From: Gonatopus flavifemur
Taxonomy: Eukaryota > Arthropoda > Insecta > Hymenoptera > Dryinidae
DNA: 64,000 bases
Direction: 5' to 3'
Assembly: GCA_018340375.1 (NCBI GenBank)
Contig: JAFFJZ010000003.1
Coordinates: 13,206,001 to 13,270,000, forward strand
Below, in pieces: positions 60,201-64,000 of this stretch (position 1 is its first letter; every line of letters begins with the position of its first letter). The notes under the pieces are model-generated. The model ran no database searches, was not told the DNA's origin, and saw nothing but the letters and a program-made list of their open reading frames with translations. Both the position numbers and the translations under genes were made by a program.

Positions 60201-61689
60201 ACCATCTCTCCAACAGTATGCAATTTTTTCAATATGATTTAACAATGAATTTTCGACCACTTCTTTTCATAAATAAAAACCGTTGCAATACCCAAATTGT
60301 ATTTATACAAAATTCTGAATTAATTATTAAGAGTTCAATACCGATCAGTTCTGTGGTTTCCTAGAATACTTTGAATAAATGAATAAATGTTACCACATTA
60401 TAGTACCAGCATCAATAAATCAAGACTCTGTCTAGAGACACGCGAACCTGTCTCCAAGTTTTGAATTCGAGACACGTGGAGTTCTCAAATTCTCGTGGAT
60501 ATAGTCAATCTTCAAGGGATTATCTACAGACAGGTGAAATTTCCCGTGTATCGGTCTTAAAAACTTCTATACACGGGAAATTTCGCCTGTCCGTAGTTGA
60601 TCCCTCAAGGATTCACTATATATCACAACAATTTGAGAATTCACGTATCTTGAGTTTGAAAGTTGAAGAAAGGTTAGCGTGTCTCTAGACAGAGCCATAA
60701 TTTGAACGAGTTTCCAGCAGTTTGTATAGAATTAATCCGATACAGCAAGTGAAGCATAGAAAACGTTTGAATTCTGGCTTCTTTCGCGTTTGATTACTGC
60801 TTTGTTTGAGCTTCCGTGTCCCTTCTCATGCTTTATTTTCAACAGGAGAAGAATGAAACTGTATTTATAGCTGGATTCTTGATAACAAATGAAAATATTC
60901 AATTACCTTTGAGGCTGCGATACATTTGTAGAGTCCACCGTCGTTGGTATGAATGCTAGAGATATTCAAATGCGACACGACATCTCCATTCACTGTAACA
61001 TATTGTCCAACTTGAAGTCTTTCGGTATTGGATAAACGTTTTCCATCGAGTTCCCAAGTTATTTCAGGTGTAGGATTTCCACTGGCAACACACTTTAGGA
61101 ACATGCTTGGTCCAGGTTGAAGAGTTTCCTCGGTGAATGCTTGTCTGATCTGGGGAGGCTCGACTATGAATGAGAACAATTAATTTTTTCTAGAAAATAA
61201 TTCAACTCCACGAGATAAAGAAAATCAAATATAAATTTCAAATAAAACTCACATCTTCCACCAAGTTTCAATTCAGCGGTAGCCTGAGCACTTTCTTGAT
61301 CATTCCTGACGAAGCATTGATACATTCCCTTATCCTCTTTCTTGACGCTATCGATTCTCAACACAGGTTCCTCGTGTCCCAATGGTTTTCCATCTTTCAA
61401 CCAAGATATCGTTTTGATGGGATTACCACGAACGTTGCAAGTGAAAGTCGCTGGTCTGCCAAAATCTACGGTCTGCGTGCTAGGTTCGATCTCAGCTCCC
61501 AGGGGTGCGGTGACCGTCAATACAGTTTCCACGCTCTCTCCACCGACGGAATTGTTCACGATACAAAGGTATTTGCCAGAATCCTCGACTCGTGCCTCTC
61601 GAATGATCAAGGTACCGCTCACTTGTCGTACACGTTCGTTGAGTGCAACCGGCTGACGTCGGGTAGATCCATCGATAAATTTGTACCAT
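36195..61689 (-). CDS. Dscam1: Dscam1, hypervariable Ig-superfamily receptor (3' two-thirds; 5' part off window)
   Basis: Single-pass cell-surface receptor used in neurite self-avoidance and, in arthropods, hemocyte recognition (family knowledge). Conceptual splicing with GT/AG sites gives, in order, Ig3 (C half), Ig4, Ig5, Ig6, one of 18 Ig7 exons, Ig8, Ig9, FN1-4, Ig10, FN5, FN6, one of two TM exons and a cytoplasmic tail. Every junction keeps the frame. Diagnostic stretches include YRWYKFIDG, VGQYVTVNGDVVS, YTIREEIL, GYIAPPNRKLPPVPG, ICPYATFHLLGFREEMD, SPEPPPPPPRNHD and the C-terminus PYDTVAV. The tail has SH3-type proline motifs, an ITIM-like YATFHL and a PDZ-ligand-like end. Exons 1-6, with the exon 4 and exon 6 clusters, must lie beyond 64000. 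Individual exons are listed separately. Confidence 0.97.
36988..37128. mobile_element. AGCTAAA-type foldback element
   Basis: Repeated, mirrored AGCTAAAATT/AATTTTAGCT blocks with CTGCTGCAGCAAAATTTTCA and ATACAGCTAAAAATTT. Same motif style as 63307-63353. Ends approximate. Confidence 0.5.
39410..39535. mobile_element. Foldback element with CTGGTAGAAAT ends
   Basis: CTCTGGTAGAAATTCCAATA at left and AAATATTTCCACCAGGG at right; inner AATCCTCAGAATATTTTCAG against TTCTGATTCTCAGAAATTCT. About 126 bp. Confidence 0.6.
39561..39725. mobile_element. Foldback element with CCCTGCTGAAAATGCC ends
   Basis: Left ACCCCGTTGAAAATGCCAGG, right GGCATTTTCAGCAGGGT. Inner TTCCTGGGACAAAGACCGAG against CGGTTTTCGTCCCAGGACC, centre GACAGGTTTCTGCCC. 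More GC-rich than its surroundings. Related fragments lie near 37920 and 30385. Confidence 0.78.
40372..40429 (-). CDS. Dscam1: Dscam1 cytoplasmic exon (TTEEMRKLIER block)
   Basis: 58 nt, phase 1 in, phase 2 out. Reads VNARGKDGMTTEEMRKLIE. Acceptor ATTTCAG, donor AG|GTCAGT. Read-through of this donor would end ERSVENK at 40353, a possible short isoform; splicing to 36279 instead gives the conserved tail. Confidence 0.88.
40733..41087 (-). CDS. Dscam1: Dscam1 cytoplasmic exon (polyproline block)
   Basis: 355 nt, phase 0 in, phase 1 out. Reads PRQNGRYSRVPSQGGGSGTH, EYDDPANCAPEEDQYGSQYG, SPEPPPPPPRNHD, NEISEAECDRDQLINRNYG. Donor G|GTCAGT overlaps an in-frame stop: unspliced transcripts would end NYGGQ. 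Confidence 0.93.
41088..41270 (-). other. Short Dscam1 intron with internal hairpin
   Basis: 183-nt intron. AATTTCCTGTCAGG (41170-41183) and CTGACAGGAATTT (41203-41215) are inverted copies able to form a stem. Confidence 0.55.
41271..41461 (-). CDS. Dscam1: Dscam1 cytoplasmic exon (ITIM-like block)
   Basis: 191 nt, phase 1 in, phase 0 out. Reads GMEDEICPYATFHLLGFREE, MDPSKAMQFQTFPHPGNG, HSRSGSQSM. YATFHL fits an ITIM-like tyrosine motif. Donor ATG|GTATGG. Confidence 0.94.
41824..41850. repeat. (TA)n microsatellite in Dscam1 intron
   Basis: Roughly 12 TA units, in the intron between the ITIM-like and STWDPRR exons. Confidence 0.9.
42115..42252 (-). CDS. Dscam1: Dscam1 cytoplasmic exon (STWDPRR block)
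   Basis: 138 nt, phase 1/1. Reads GTGSFRSHSTWDPRRHMYEE, LNHCAPGRRCPPPPRMGSIE, GLPHR. Acceptor GATAG, donor G|GTTGGT. In fly the corresponding region is subject to alternative inclusion. Confidence 0.92.
42786..42953 (-). CDS. Dscam1: Dscam1 cytoplasmic exon with LPPVPG SH3-type motif
   Basis: Reads DDVVYQQAGIGGATLDKRRP, DLRDELGYIAPPNRKLPPVP, SNYNTCDRIKRG. Two donors are possible and both are phase 1: A|GTAAGC at 42785 (used here, adds TVIS) and G|GTACAG at 42797. Either joins in frame to the next exon, so a four-residue alternative 5' splice is likely. Confidence 0.9.
   Translation of the reverse strand, partial: TTLCINKPVSVERLWTNVDQTFEMNWDTLRLRIVNYPRYLDPITTPAIASSEVQL
43221..43460 (-). CDS. 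Dscam1: Dscam1 alternative transmembrane exon B
   Basis: 240 nt, phase 1/1. Reads GTIAPPVRNTAYDNTDVRRY, FPWVPTWLDVNVVVPAG, membrane helix TVVVIIVGIVVICVAL, then SRRTRGPEQTRLRG. The donor T|GTATAA (after YYEGQ) is inferred because it keeps the frame into the next exon; it is weak, so the 3' edge is less certain than the acceptor. Confidence 0.9.
43504..43686 (-). CDS. Dscam1: Dscam1 alternative transmembrane exon A
   Basis: 183 nt, phase 1/1. Reads GTIAPARELPDVNSGGYDED, then membrane helix LNLVVPVVAAVLVIIIAFIV, then basic stop-transfer LKGKDHGDDK. Donor G|GTGAAT. Mutually exclusive with exon B by analogy with fly exons 17.1/17.2, which direct protein to different neurite compartments. Confidence 0.95.
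43797..43963 (-). CDS. Dscam1: Dscam1 constitutive exon: end of FN6
   Basis: 167 nt, phase 2 in, phase 1 out. Reads HQQEWNQVSNNVKPGGNFVV, LDLDPASWYHLRVTAHNNAG, AEYEFATLTVTG. Strong donor G|GTGAGT leads to either transmembrane exon. Confidence 0.94.
44025..44201 (-). CDS. Dscam1: Dscam1 constitutive exon: end of FN5 and start of FN6
   Basis: 177 nt, phase 2/2. Reads IGTGDPSDILNLRTKGTKPI, RFIEVSTNSITLHLSAWSDG, CPMLYFVVEHKK. Donor AA|GTACGT. Confidence 0.94.
44275..44506 (-). CDS. Dscam1: Dscam1 constitutive exon: FN5, main part
   Basis: 232 nt, phase 1 in, phase 2 out. Reads APPHSPKVTLTATTTNSLTM, GYTIHYKPEFGDWE, then CGSRYQIYATAYNG. Donor GG|GTAATT. Confidence 0.94.
44592..44861 (-). CDS. Dscam1: Dscam1 constitutive exon: Ig10
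   Basis: 270 nt, phase 1/1. Reads VPAKIASFDDKFTATYKEDV; cysteines in LPCLTVGVPAPEVTWK and YSCYVENSFG; ends HQLIVH. Ig10 lies between FN4 and FN5 as in all Dscam proteins. Confidence 0.95.
44950..45237 (-). CDS. Dscam1: Dscam1 constitutive exon: FN4
   Basis: 288 nt, phase 1/1. Reads APEAPVAIKALVMSAESILI, SWRPPSQPNGVISQYTVYTK, FWVTASTNIGEGEASK, ending LSPSVR. Acceptor TCACAG, donor G|GTATTT. Confidence 0.94.
45292..45478 (-). CDS. Dscam1: Dscam1 constitutive exon: rest of FN3
   Basis: 187 nt, phase 0 in, phase 1 out. Reads VIYGPSETWYDENSKDTKI, LHGLKKYTNYSMQVLAFTS, then HCQTEQD. Too fragmented by in-frame stops in the flanks to stand out as a long frame; recognised from family residues. Donor G|GTACGT. 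Confidence 0.92.
45542..45913 (-). CDS. Dscam1: Dscam1 constitutive exon: FN2 and start of FN3
   Basis: 372 nt, phase 0/0. Reads VTWKPPPREDWNGEILGYYV, FETVEFSKEDGKEHHLQI, then FN3 from PEQPPHDTTCTTLTSQTIRV to GVITGYK. Donor AAA|GTGAGT. Confidence 0.94.
45982..46640 (-). CDS. Dscam1: Dscam1 constitutive exon: Ig9, FN1 and start of FN2
   Basis: 659 nt, the longest exon seen. Ig9 from APPHFEIKLRNQTARRGEPA to INMIVQ with cysteines in LQCEAQGEKP and FTCVATNAFG; FN1 from EVPEVPYGLKVLDKSGRSVQ to TIITAEEAP; then the start of FN2 (TSVKVEALDQHTLK). Donor AAG|GTAAGG, phase 0. Confidence 0.95.
46703..46876 (-). CDS. Dscam1: Dscam1 constitutive exon: Ig8, second part
   Basis: 174 nt, phase 1/1. Reads GDSPGDYTDLKLSNPDIS through GLSAVILISVQ; second cysteine in YYLCEAVNGIGSG. 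Donor G|GTAAGA. Confidence 0.95.
46952..47071 (-). CDS. Dscam1: Dscam1 constitutive exon: Ig8, first part
   Basis: 120 nt, phase 1/1. Reads VPPRWILEPTDKAFAQGSDA through VTWKRAAG with the first Ig8 cysteine in VECKADGFPKP. Acceptor TAACAG, donor G|GTGAGT. The residues match fly Dscam1 Ig8. Confidence 0.95.
47072..48342 (-). other. Dscam1 intron between Ig7 array and Ig8 exon
   Basis: 1271 nt with no exon-like frame. It includes a purine-rich stretch near 47390-47425 (GTGAGGATAAGAGAATAG) and a G-rich plus-strand stretch at about 47640-47680 (C-rich in the transcript). Confidence 0.75.
48343..48630 (-). CDS. Dscam1: Dscam1 alternative Ig7 exon, variant 18 (last)
   Basis: 288 nt, the 3'-most variant. 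Opens VLPRISPFDFGDLPIYDGQA; cysteines in LTCMVLVGDTP and YACIASNPSG; contains WTHEGRPLSQFMG and PEHSGRY; ends LRVHG instead of LxVNG. It resembles the distinct VLPRI-type variant of fly. Donor G|GTTAGG; an in-frame stop follows at once. Confidence 0.92.
48631..49597 (-). other. Long spacer between Ig7 variants 17 and 18
   Basis: 967 nt without a recognisable Ig7 exon. It holds short AT microsatellites near 49200-49220 and a purine-rich motif AGGATAAGGAAGAA at 48829-48842, about 200 nt before variant 18, related to the candidate selectors. Confidence 0.7.
49598..49882 (-). CDS. Dscam1: Dscam1 alternative Ig7 exon, variant 17
   Basis: 285 nt. Opens VAPHLQPFSFDETNSGDLII; cysteines in VHCAVVKGDTP and YACVADNPAG; contains WLFEGRHLEVGDDG; ends LKVNG. 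More GC-rich than its neighbours by eye. Donor G|GTACAG. Confidence 0.93.
50142..50429 (-). CDS. Dscam1: Dscam1 alternative Ig7 exon, variant 16
   Basis: 288 nt. Opens VIPKLLPFSFGEEPLNSGQV; cysteines in VPCAVIEGDQP and YTCIAENLAG; contains WTLNGHAISPHSG and QAAHAGTY; ends LIVNG. Donor G|GTGCAG is atypical for this array. Confidence 0.93.
50617..50907 (-). CDS. Dscam1: Dscam1 alternative Ig7 exon, variant 15
   Basis: 291 nt. Opens VAPQIAPISFGEETVNAGDL; cysteines in VQCVVTKGDAP and YTCVASNAAG; contains WTFDGHPIRSDSMD; ends LNVNG. Acceptor TCACAG, donor G|GTACAT. Confidence 0.94.
51209..51502 (-). CDS. Dscam1: Dscam1 alternative Ig7 exon, variant 14
   Basis: 294 nt. Opens VAPQIAPFSMGDEPANWGEQ; cysteines in AMCSILKGDSP and YSCVASNLVG; contains WNLNGEPITQSNHPD and NAHHAGEY; ends LSVNG. 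Acceptor GTTTCAG, donor G|GTACTC. Confidence 0.94.
51724..52017 (-). CDS. Dscam1: Dscam1 alternative Ig7 exon, variant 13
   Basis: 294 nt. Opens VAPQIAPFSIGDEPANWGEA; cysteines in AVCTIGKGDLP and YTCTASNVAG; contains WALNGEPIVDDNIEG and SARHAGEY. Donor G|GTATAC. Confidence 0.93.
52119..52136 (-). promoter_or_regulatory. Candidate selector element between Ig7 variants 12 and 13
   Basis: Plus-strand GGATTCAGGGAGGAACGC is complementary at 16 of 18 positions to the element at 59185-59202. It lies about 73 nt after variant 12 and 102 nt before variant 13 in the transcript. It is the best of a series of purine-rich (plus strand) motifs found in most of the array spacers. Confidence 0.42.
52209..52499 (-). 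CDS. Dscam1: Dscam1 alternative Ig7 exon, variant 12
   Basis: 291 nt. Opens VAPQILAFSFGDEPVNSGES; cysteines in ATCSIQKGDSP and YTCTVSNRAG; contains WAFNGVPITPDQMDQ; ends LAVNG. Donor G|GTAATC. Confidence 0.93.
52779..53069 (-). CDS. Dscam1: Dscam1 alternative Ig7 exon, variant 11
   Basis: 291 nt. Opens VVPHIGPFSISDGPANWGDM; cysteines in ATCSIVKGDSP and YTCVATNRAG; contains WKFNGRVIGSEETD; ends LAVNG. Acceptor TATTCTAG, donor G|GTACAA. Confidence 0.93.
53234..53524 (-). CDS. Dscam1: Dscam1 alternative Ig7 exon, variant 10
   Basis: 291 nt. Opens VAPEIAPFVISEKPANWGDT; cysteines in ATCTVLKGDHP and YACTASNAAG; contains WALNGEPISSNYGD and TAGHAGEY; ends LAVNG. Acceptor ATCTTAG, donor G|GTACAA. 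Confidence 0.94.
53525..54266 (-). other. Long spacer between Ig7 variants 9 and 10
   Basis: 742 nt, one of the two longest spacers in the array (the other is 48631-49597). No intact or recognisable decayed Ig7 exon was found. It contains the purine-rich motif at 54121-54141 and a piece of a CACTGAG-type MITE at 53821-53903. Confidence 0.7.
53821..53903. mobile_element. MITE fragment inside the Ig7 array
   Basis: Clear similarity over about 80 bp to the interior of the element at 25694-25875. Shared text includes TAGACTCTAGTTGGGGTAAA here against CGGACTCTAGCTGGAGTAAA there, and CTGAAATATGAATAAAAT against TTGAAATATGAATGAAAT. Termini are not recognisable. Confidence 0.7.
54267..54554 (-). CDS. 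Dscam1: Dscam1 alternative Ig7 exon, variant 9
   Basis: 288 nt. Opens VAPEIAPFVISEKPVNWGDT; cysteines in ATCTVLKGDHP and YSCTASNVAG; ends LAVNG. The 5' half and its acceptor resemble variant 10, the 3' half variant 8, which suggests duplication plus conversion. Confidence 0.94.
54849..55136 (-). CDS. Dscam1: Dscam1 alternative Ig7 exon, variant 8
   Basis: 288 nt. Opens VAPEIASFEMGEGPVNWGDT; cysteines in ATCTVLKGDSP and YTCTASNVAG; contains WALNGEPISSDYSD. The 3' half is almost identical to variant 9 (SIVTSKRVSLLTIDAV, then TANHAGEY). Donor G|GTATTT. Confidence 0.94.
55260..55550 (-). CDS. Dscam1: Dscam1 alternative Ig7 exon, variant 7
   Basis: 291 nt. Opens VAPAIAPFTIAEEPANWGDS; cysteines in VVCAILKGDLP and YTCSASNKAG; contains WALNGEPIELSRSD; ends LAVNG. 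Acceptor ATTACAG, donor G|GTACGT. Confidence 0.94.
55689..55973 (-). CDS. Dscam1: Dscam1 alternative Ig7 exon, variant 6
   Basis: 285 nt. Opens VSPRIAPFEMADKAVNWGDS; cysteines in VVCNVVNGDSP and YTCVASNQAG. Has ASPSHAGIY where most have AARHAGEY, and N for K in the usual LKGD turn. Donor G|GTACCA. Confidence 0.93.
56167..56481 (-). CDS. Dscam1: Dscam1 alternative Ig7 exon, variant 5 (long)
   Basis: 315 nt, the longest in the array. Opens VAPQIAPFTFGEEAANAGEM; cysteines in VQCAVIKGDLP and YKCIVSNVAG. A charged insertion GVDGRADDSYDRRD lies between WSLNDRPV and IVVSRSGKR, about 8 residues more than sister exons. Ends LAVNG. Confidence 0.93.
57006..57293 (-). CDS. Dscam1: Dscam1 alternative Ig7 exon, variant 4
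   Basis: 288 nt. Opens VAPQILQFSFGDDPLNSGEM; cysteines in VSCTIVKGDFP and YKCIATNAAG; contains WTFNDVLIDSS and AARHAGRY; ends LSVNG. Acceptor ACGCAG, donor G|GTACCG. Confidence 0.94.
57530..57823 (-). CDS. Dscam1: Dscam1 alternative Ig7 exon, variant 3
   Basis: 294 nt. Opens VAPQILPFTFGDEPANWGEL; cysteines in VTCSVTKGDQP and YTCSASNRAG; contains WAFNGVPIDSSRGSD and AARHAGDY; ends LSVNG. Acceptor TTTTCAG, donor G|GTACAT. Confidence 0.94.
57999..58292 (-). CDS. Dscam1: Dscam1 alternative Ig7 exon, variant 2
   Basis: 294 nt. Opens VAPQLLPITFNTEVANWGDS; cysteines in VPCSVLKGDMP and YACSASNLAG; contains WSFNGIPIDNS and SARHAGEY; ends LTVNG. Acceptor ATCATCAG, donor G|GTACGA. Same phases as its neighbours. 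Confidence 0.93.
58609..58896 (-). CDS. Dscam1: Dscam1 alternative Ig7 exon, variant 1
   Basis: 288 nt, phase 1/1. Opens VSPTIQPFAFTKLPMNAGEF; cysteines in LQCIVPTGDLPL and YTCTAENAAG; ends LTVNG. It is the most divergent 5' member: the C-C' region reads WSYPGEEMGGSS instead of the usual WALNGEPI. Donor is G|GTTCGG, a weak site. Confidence 0.92.
58897..59856 (-). other. Dscam1 intron preceding the Ig7 array
   Basis: 960 nt without an exon-like frame. It contains the candidate docking element at 59185-59202 and an A-rich run near 59070-59090. The intron is longer than most spacers inside the array. Confidence 0.75.
59185..59202 (-). promoter_or_regulatory. Candidate docking element for Ig7 exon choice
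   Basis: Plus-strand text GCGTTCCTCCCTTGATCC (purine-rich in the transcript). Its reverse complement matches 16 of 18 bases of 52119-52136 in the spacer between variants 12 and 13, including 12 contiguous (AGGGAGGAACGC). It partly matches similar motifs in other spacers. By analogy with the Drosophila exon 6 docking site, it could pair with one spacer at a time. The function is inferred only. Confidence 0.45.
59857..60169 (-). CDS. Dscam1: Dscam1 constitutive exon: Ig6
   Basis: 313 nt, phase 0 in and phase 1 out; strong donor G|GTAAGT. It reads VGSAEHSARLNVYGLPFIRH through LEVQVM, with cysteines in RVTCPVAGYP and YTCVARN and the conserved NRKQKVFPNGTLIIENVE. This is the last constitutive exon before the Ig7 array. 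Its single leftover G supplies the first base of the valine that opens every Ig7 variant. Confidence 0.95.
60170..60906 (-). other. Dscam1 intron between Ig5 and Ig6 exons, with foldback element
   Basis: No exon-like reading frame was seen. Most of the right half is an inverted-repeat element (60423-60697, listed separately). The intron is absent from the fly gene model as I remember it. Confidence 0.8.
60423..60697. mobile_element. Foldback (MITE-like) element in Dscam1 intron
   Basis: The left end GACTCTGTCTAGAGACACGC is matched in inverse at the right end (GCGTGTCTCTAGACAGAGCC). The arms stay complementary almost to the centre: ACAGGTGAAATTTCCCGTGT near 60532 mirrors ACACGGGAAATTTCGCCTGT near 60573. 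It encodes nothing. About 275 bp in all. Confidence 0.8.
60907..61163 (-). CDS. Dscam1: Dscam1 constitutive exon: Ig5
   Basis: 257 nt, phase 1 in and phase 0 out; acceptor TTCATAG, donor AAG|GTAATT. It encodes EPPQIRQAFTEETLQPGPSM through LYKCIAASK, with the paired Ig cysteines in FLKCVAS and YKCIAA. Open reading continues past the donor, but the family sequence continues in the next exon (VGSAEHSARLNVYG), which fixes the splice site. In Drosophila Ig5 and Ig6 share one exon; here an intron of 737 nt separates them. Confidence 0.94.
61253..61689 (-). CDS. Dscam1: Dscam1 constitutive exon: Ig3 C-terminal half and Ig4
   Basis: Acceptor ATTACAG at 61690-61696 and donor GTGAGT just left of 61253. 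The exon is 437 nt, entering after two bases of a codon and leaving in phase 1. It reads WYKFIDGSTRRQPVALNERV, then the Ig3 cysteine in KYLCIVNN, then Ig4 from PLGAEIEPSTQTVDFGRPA to AELKLGGR. It matches Drosophila exon 7, so the variable Ig3 N-half (exon 6 cluster) must splice onto its 5' end from outside the window. Confidence 0.95.
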
Positions 61690-62018
61690 CTGTAATCAGA
61701 CATGAACAAAAATTGTTTTTCGAGTCGAAGATCTCGAGGTATCGAAAAATCAAATGCGATCTAACTATTCGTTGATTGAAATTTTTCATATTCATGGATA
61801 GATTCGTAGAATAAAATTTGTGACGAGAAATTGAATGTGAAAACGGTTTCAATATCATACTTCTTTCATTCATTCTACGGTATCCATCATTTTATGTTTC
61901 TTACATCGCATATTACCATGAGGAATCCATATTTGATCATCAATACTTTTTCCAAATATGAATTTATAATAATGCTAAGATATATTGTATATCGATCGTG
62001 TGATATGAATATAATTTC

Positions 62019-62275
62019 ACGGAGAAAGGAAAATTCGCTGTGACAACGAAATGTGACTTTGCTGGAGCAGCAAAGTTTTTGCGGTCACACTAATCTATTT
62101 GTTGTCACAGAAATTTTGTTAGCTATGGCAGCAAAATTTCTTTGCTATTTGCGGAAGGGGCAAACATTTGTTGCTGTCACAGCAAAAAGTGATATGATAA
62201 CAAATAGTTTACTGCCACAGCAAAAAATTTGCTGCTCCAGGGAAATTGAATTTCGCTTTCACAGCAAGTTTTTTT
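62019..62275. repeat. GCTGTGACAGCAAA-rich repeat block
   Basis: Multiple forward and inverted copies of short words such as GCTGTGACA, CTGTCACAGCAAA, CTGCCACAGCAAA and GCTGGAGCAGCAAA. It begins CACGGAGAAAGGAAAATTCG. Probably a relative of the CACGGAAAA foldback elements. Confidence 0.5.
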
Positions 62276-63306
62276 TTTGGAATTTTTCATACCCATAGAT
62301 TGATGGCATTTATTTGTTTTCAGAATGTAATGATGTATTATATCCATACACATACAATCGATACGTACATCAGAGATTTTTTAACGATATAAGCGGGGTA
62401 TTGGGCACATATCTCTGGACAAAGGCTTCTTAATGTTGAACCAAGTCGGTGATTTTTGAAAATTTAAATAAAACGATTTGGAATTCTTAACATGAAATCC
62501 ATGTGGATTTGAAATATAGAATCTTTCCCAAGAGTAGGATCTATCATATTCAAATTACTATCCATTTAACTTTTTTGCAGGGCTTGAATCCAAAATTTCG
62601 GAAAAAAAAAATTGAATTAAATCTAAGCACTTTTTGCTTGACATGTGATCTCAAATCGGAAATTTTTCACGCAGTTCAGGGAAGCGAGTGAAATATGTGA
62701 TTTTAGCCTTCCACGCATATTTGTACGAGTGGAGAATTTGGTTCAAAATATTTTGTAGAACATTCACAAATTCAGAGCGGATCGCTTGAAACAAAAATTA
62801 TAAAATTTAAGGCATCATTTCACTCGTAACAGCGAAAATTGATCTACACAATCATATTGAATTCGCTAAATTCACTTTATATTCATCAAAAATAATATTC
62901 CAAATCATCCTATTTTTCGGTACCATAAATATTAAGCAAAGCAAGCGGAGAGAAAGGATGAATGGGAAAAAAGAAGAGAACCAAAAAAACCATAGGTTGG
63001 CGGTAAAGCGGCTAATGCTAACCGGAAGAATAAAAATGATGCAATAATTGAAGTGTGGATTTGTGTTTCATCAATGAAGTAATGTTATACGTATTTTCCA
63101 AGAGATAACGATAGGTCGTACACGGGATAGTGATCAGACCGTTCAAGGTAGATTAAATTATGATTAATCATAGTAAATGTTGATTGTAGCTCTTTAAACG
63201 CAAAGCTCGTTATCAGCGGATAGATATTGACTCTCAACAAGTTCATGGGTGAATTCTCGTTCCAAAAAATCCAGAGACTAAAATTGAGAAAATTCATTCA
63301 ATACAA

Positions 63307-63353
63307 CACGGAAAAAATCATTTAGCTGCTGCAGCTAAATTATTTTTTCCGTG
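63307..63353. repeat. 47-bp palindrome with CACGGAAAAAA ends
   Basis: CACGGAAAAAATCATTTAGC, TGCTGC, then AGCTAAATTATTTTTTCCGT: almost perfect. It looks like two MITE ends with no interior. Confidence 0.75.
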
Positions 63354-63924
63354 AAATCTGTTGTAGAGATAAGTTGATAGATAGAACATCTTGACAACGA
63401 AACAAGATAGCTTTGATTGTTAACGTATCAGAAGAACTTGTGATGATAATTAAAGTTTTCAACTAGCGCGACGACTGAAAACAAACCAATAAATCAAATC
63501 CTGAACTCAACTTCTTTTAGAAACCTAATTTTGTCAGTCTCTATATTGAAAAAAAGGGGTTCTTTTCCACTCGTTGACCAGGACACTTTTGGAACAGGAA
63601 TTAAAACTTTGGTGTCTACCAAATGTCACGCTCAACATTCGGCCACAAGGCTGGTCTCAAAAGAATATTCAATATATCCACATGATGGAAATATGAAATT
63701 CTTTTTAGTGATTCATATTGGATCTAAAAATGGTTGGAAAAACCACCCCCGTTTTTAAATGCACTCAACAACACTGCCTAAACTTTGGCTTTCCAATTGA
63801 TCCACACATTGCCTCTTGATATCATTAATACGATTAATAATTTGAATTTTGGTTCTTTATAATGAATTTGAAATGAATTTATTTATATTATTTATTGTAA
63901 GGACAGCTCAAAGACCACAATCTA

Positions 63925-64000
63925 CACTCAGAGAAAACAAGTCACTGGAACAACAAACCTCGAAAATTTGCTTTGCTGATATGGCAAAACTTGTTACTGA
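63925..64000. mobile_element. Truncated CACTCAG-type element at window edge
   Basis: TACACTCAGAGAAAACAAGT begins a sequence with GCTTTGCTGATATGGCAAAA that resembles the block at 62019-62275. It runs off the window. Confidence 0.35.

Larger units (their letters stand above)
61690..64000 (-). other. Dscam1 intron upstream of the Ig3/Ig4 exon
   Basis: 2.3 kb to the window edge without any exon-6-type reading frame (no CPAQGYPVP-like block on the minus strand). Contains repeats at about 62019-62275 and 63307-63353, and the start of another element at 63925. Confidence 0.7.

Noticed and set aside
61700..64000. Search for exon 6 (Ig3 N-half) variants
   Set aside because: No minus-strand block resembling the CPAQGYPVP signature; the cluster must begin further upstream.
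1..64000. CRISPR arrays, bacterial operons, rRNA genes, viral or transposase genes
   Set aside because: None seen; the window is animal nuclear DNA with introns and non-autonomous repeats only.

Overview
The window is insect nuclear DNA: AT-rich, intron-containing, with foldback repeats and microsatellites. The Dscam1 protein fragments look closest to hymenopteran Dscam (bee, ant, wasp or sawfly type) from memory of the family; no database search was possible. Only two protein-coding genes can be supported, both on the minus strand.

The right 28 kb (36195-61689) is the 3' two-thirds of Dscam1, the hypervariable Ig-superfamily receptor of arthropod neurons and hemocytes. In transcript order it holds: an exon for the C half of Ig3 plus Ig4; an Ig5 exon; an Ig6 exon; a tandem array of 18 alternative Ig7 exons (58896 down to 48343), the equivalent of the Drosophila exon 9 cluster; constitutive exons for Ig8, Ig9, FN1-4, Ig10 and FN5-6; two alternative transmembrane exons; six cytoplasmic exons; and a remote last exon ending in the conserved tail PYDTVAV. 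All 18 Ig7 exons share phase 1/1 and have lengths divisible by three, so each can replace any other. Exons 1-6, with the other two variable clusters, lie beyond position 64000.

The second gene, 24642-28909, is a three-exon Dpy-30 homologue (111 aa), a subunit of COMPASS/MLL H3K4 methyltransferases. It lies 3' of Dscam1 in the same orientation.

The left 24 kb shows no gene that I can support. The open frames there are low-complexity or unrecognisable. It contains microsatellites and foldback (MITE-like) elements. Foldback elements also fill the Dpy-30 intron, the intergenic gap, the last Dscam1 intron and some other Dscam1 introns, including one fragment inside the Ig7 array. No transposase was seen.

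The most interesting non-coding signal is a recurrent purine-rich motif in most spacers between Ig7 exons, together with a complementary C/T-rich element in the intron before the array (59185-59202). One copy matches 16 of 18 positions. This looks like a docking/selector RNA pairing system that could enforce choice of a single Ig7 exon.
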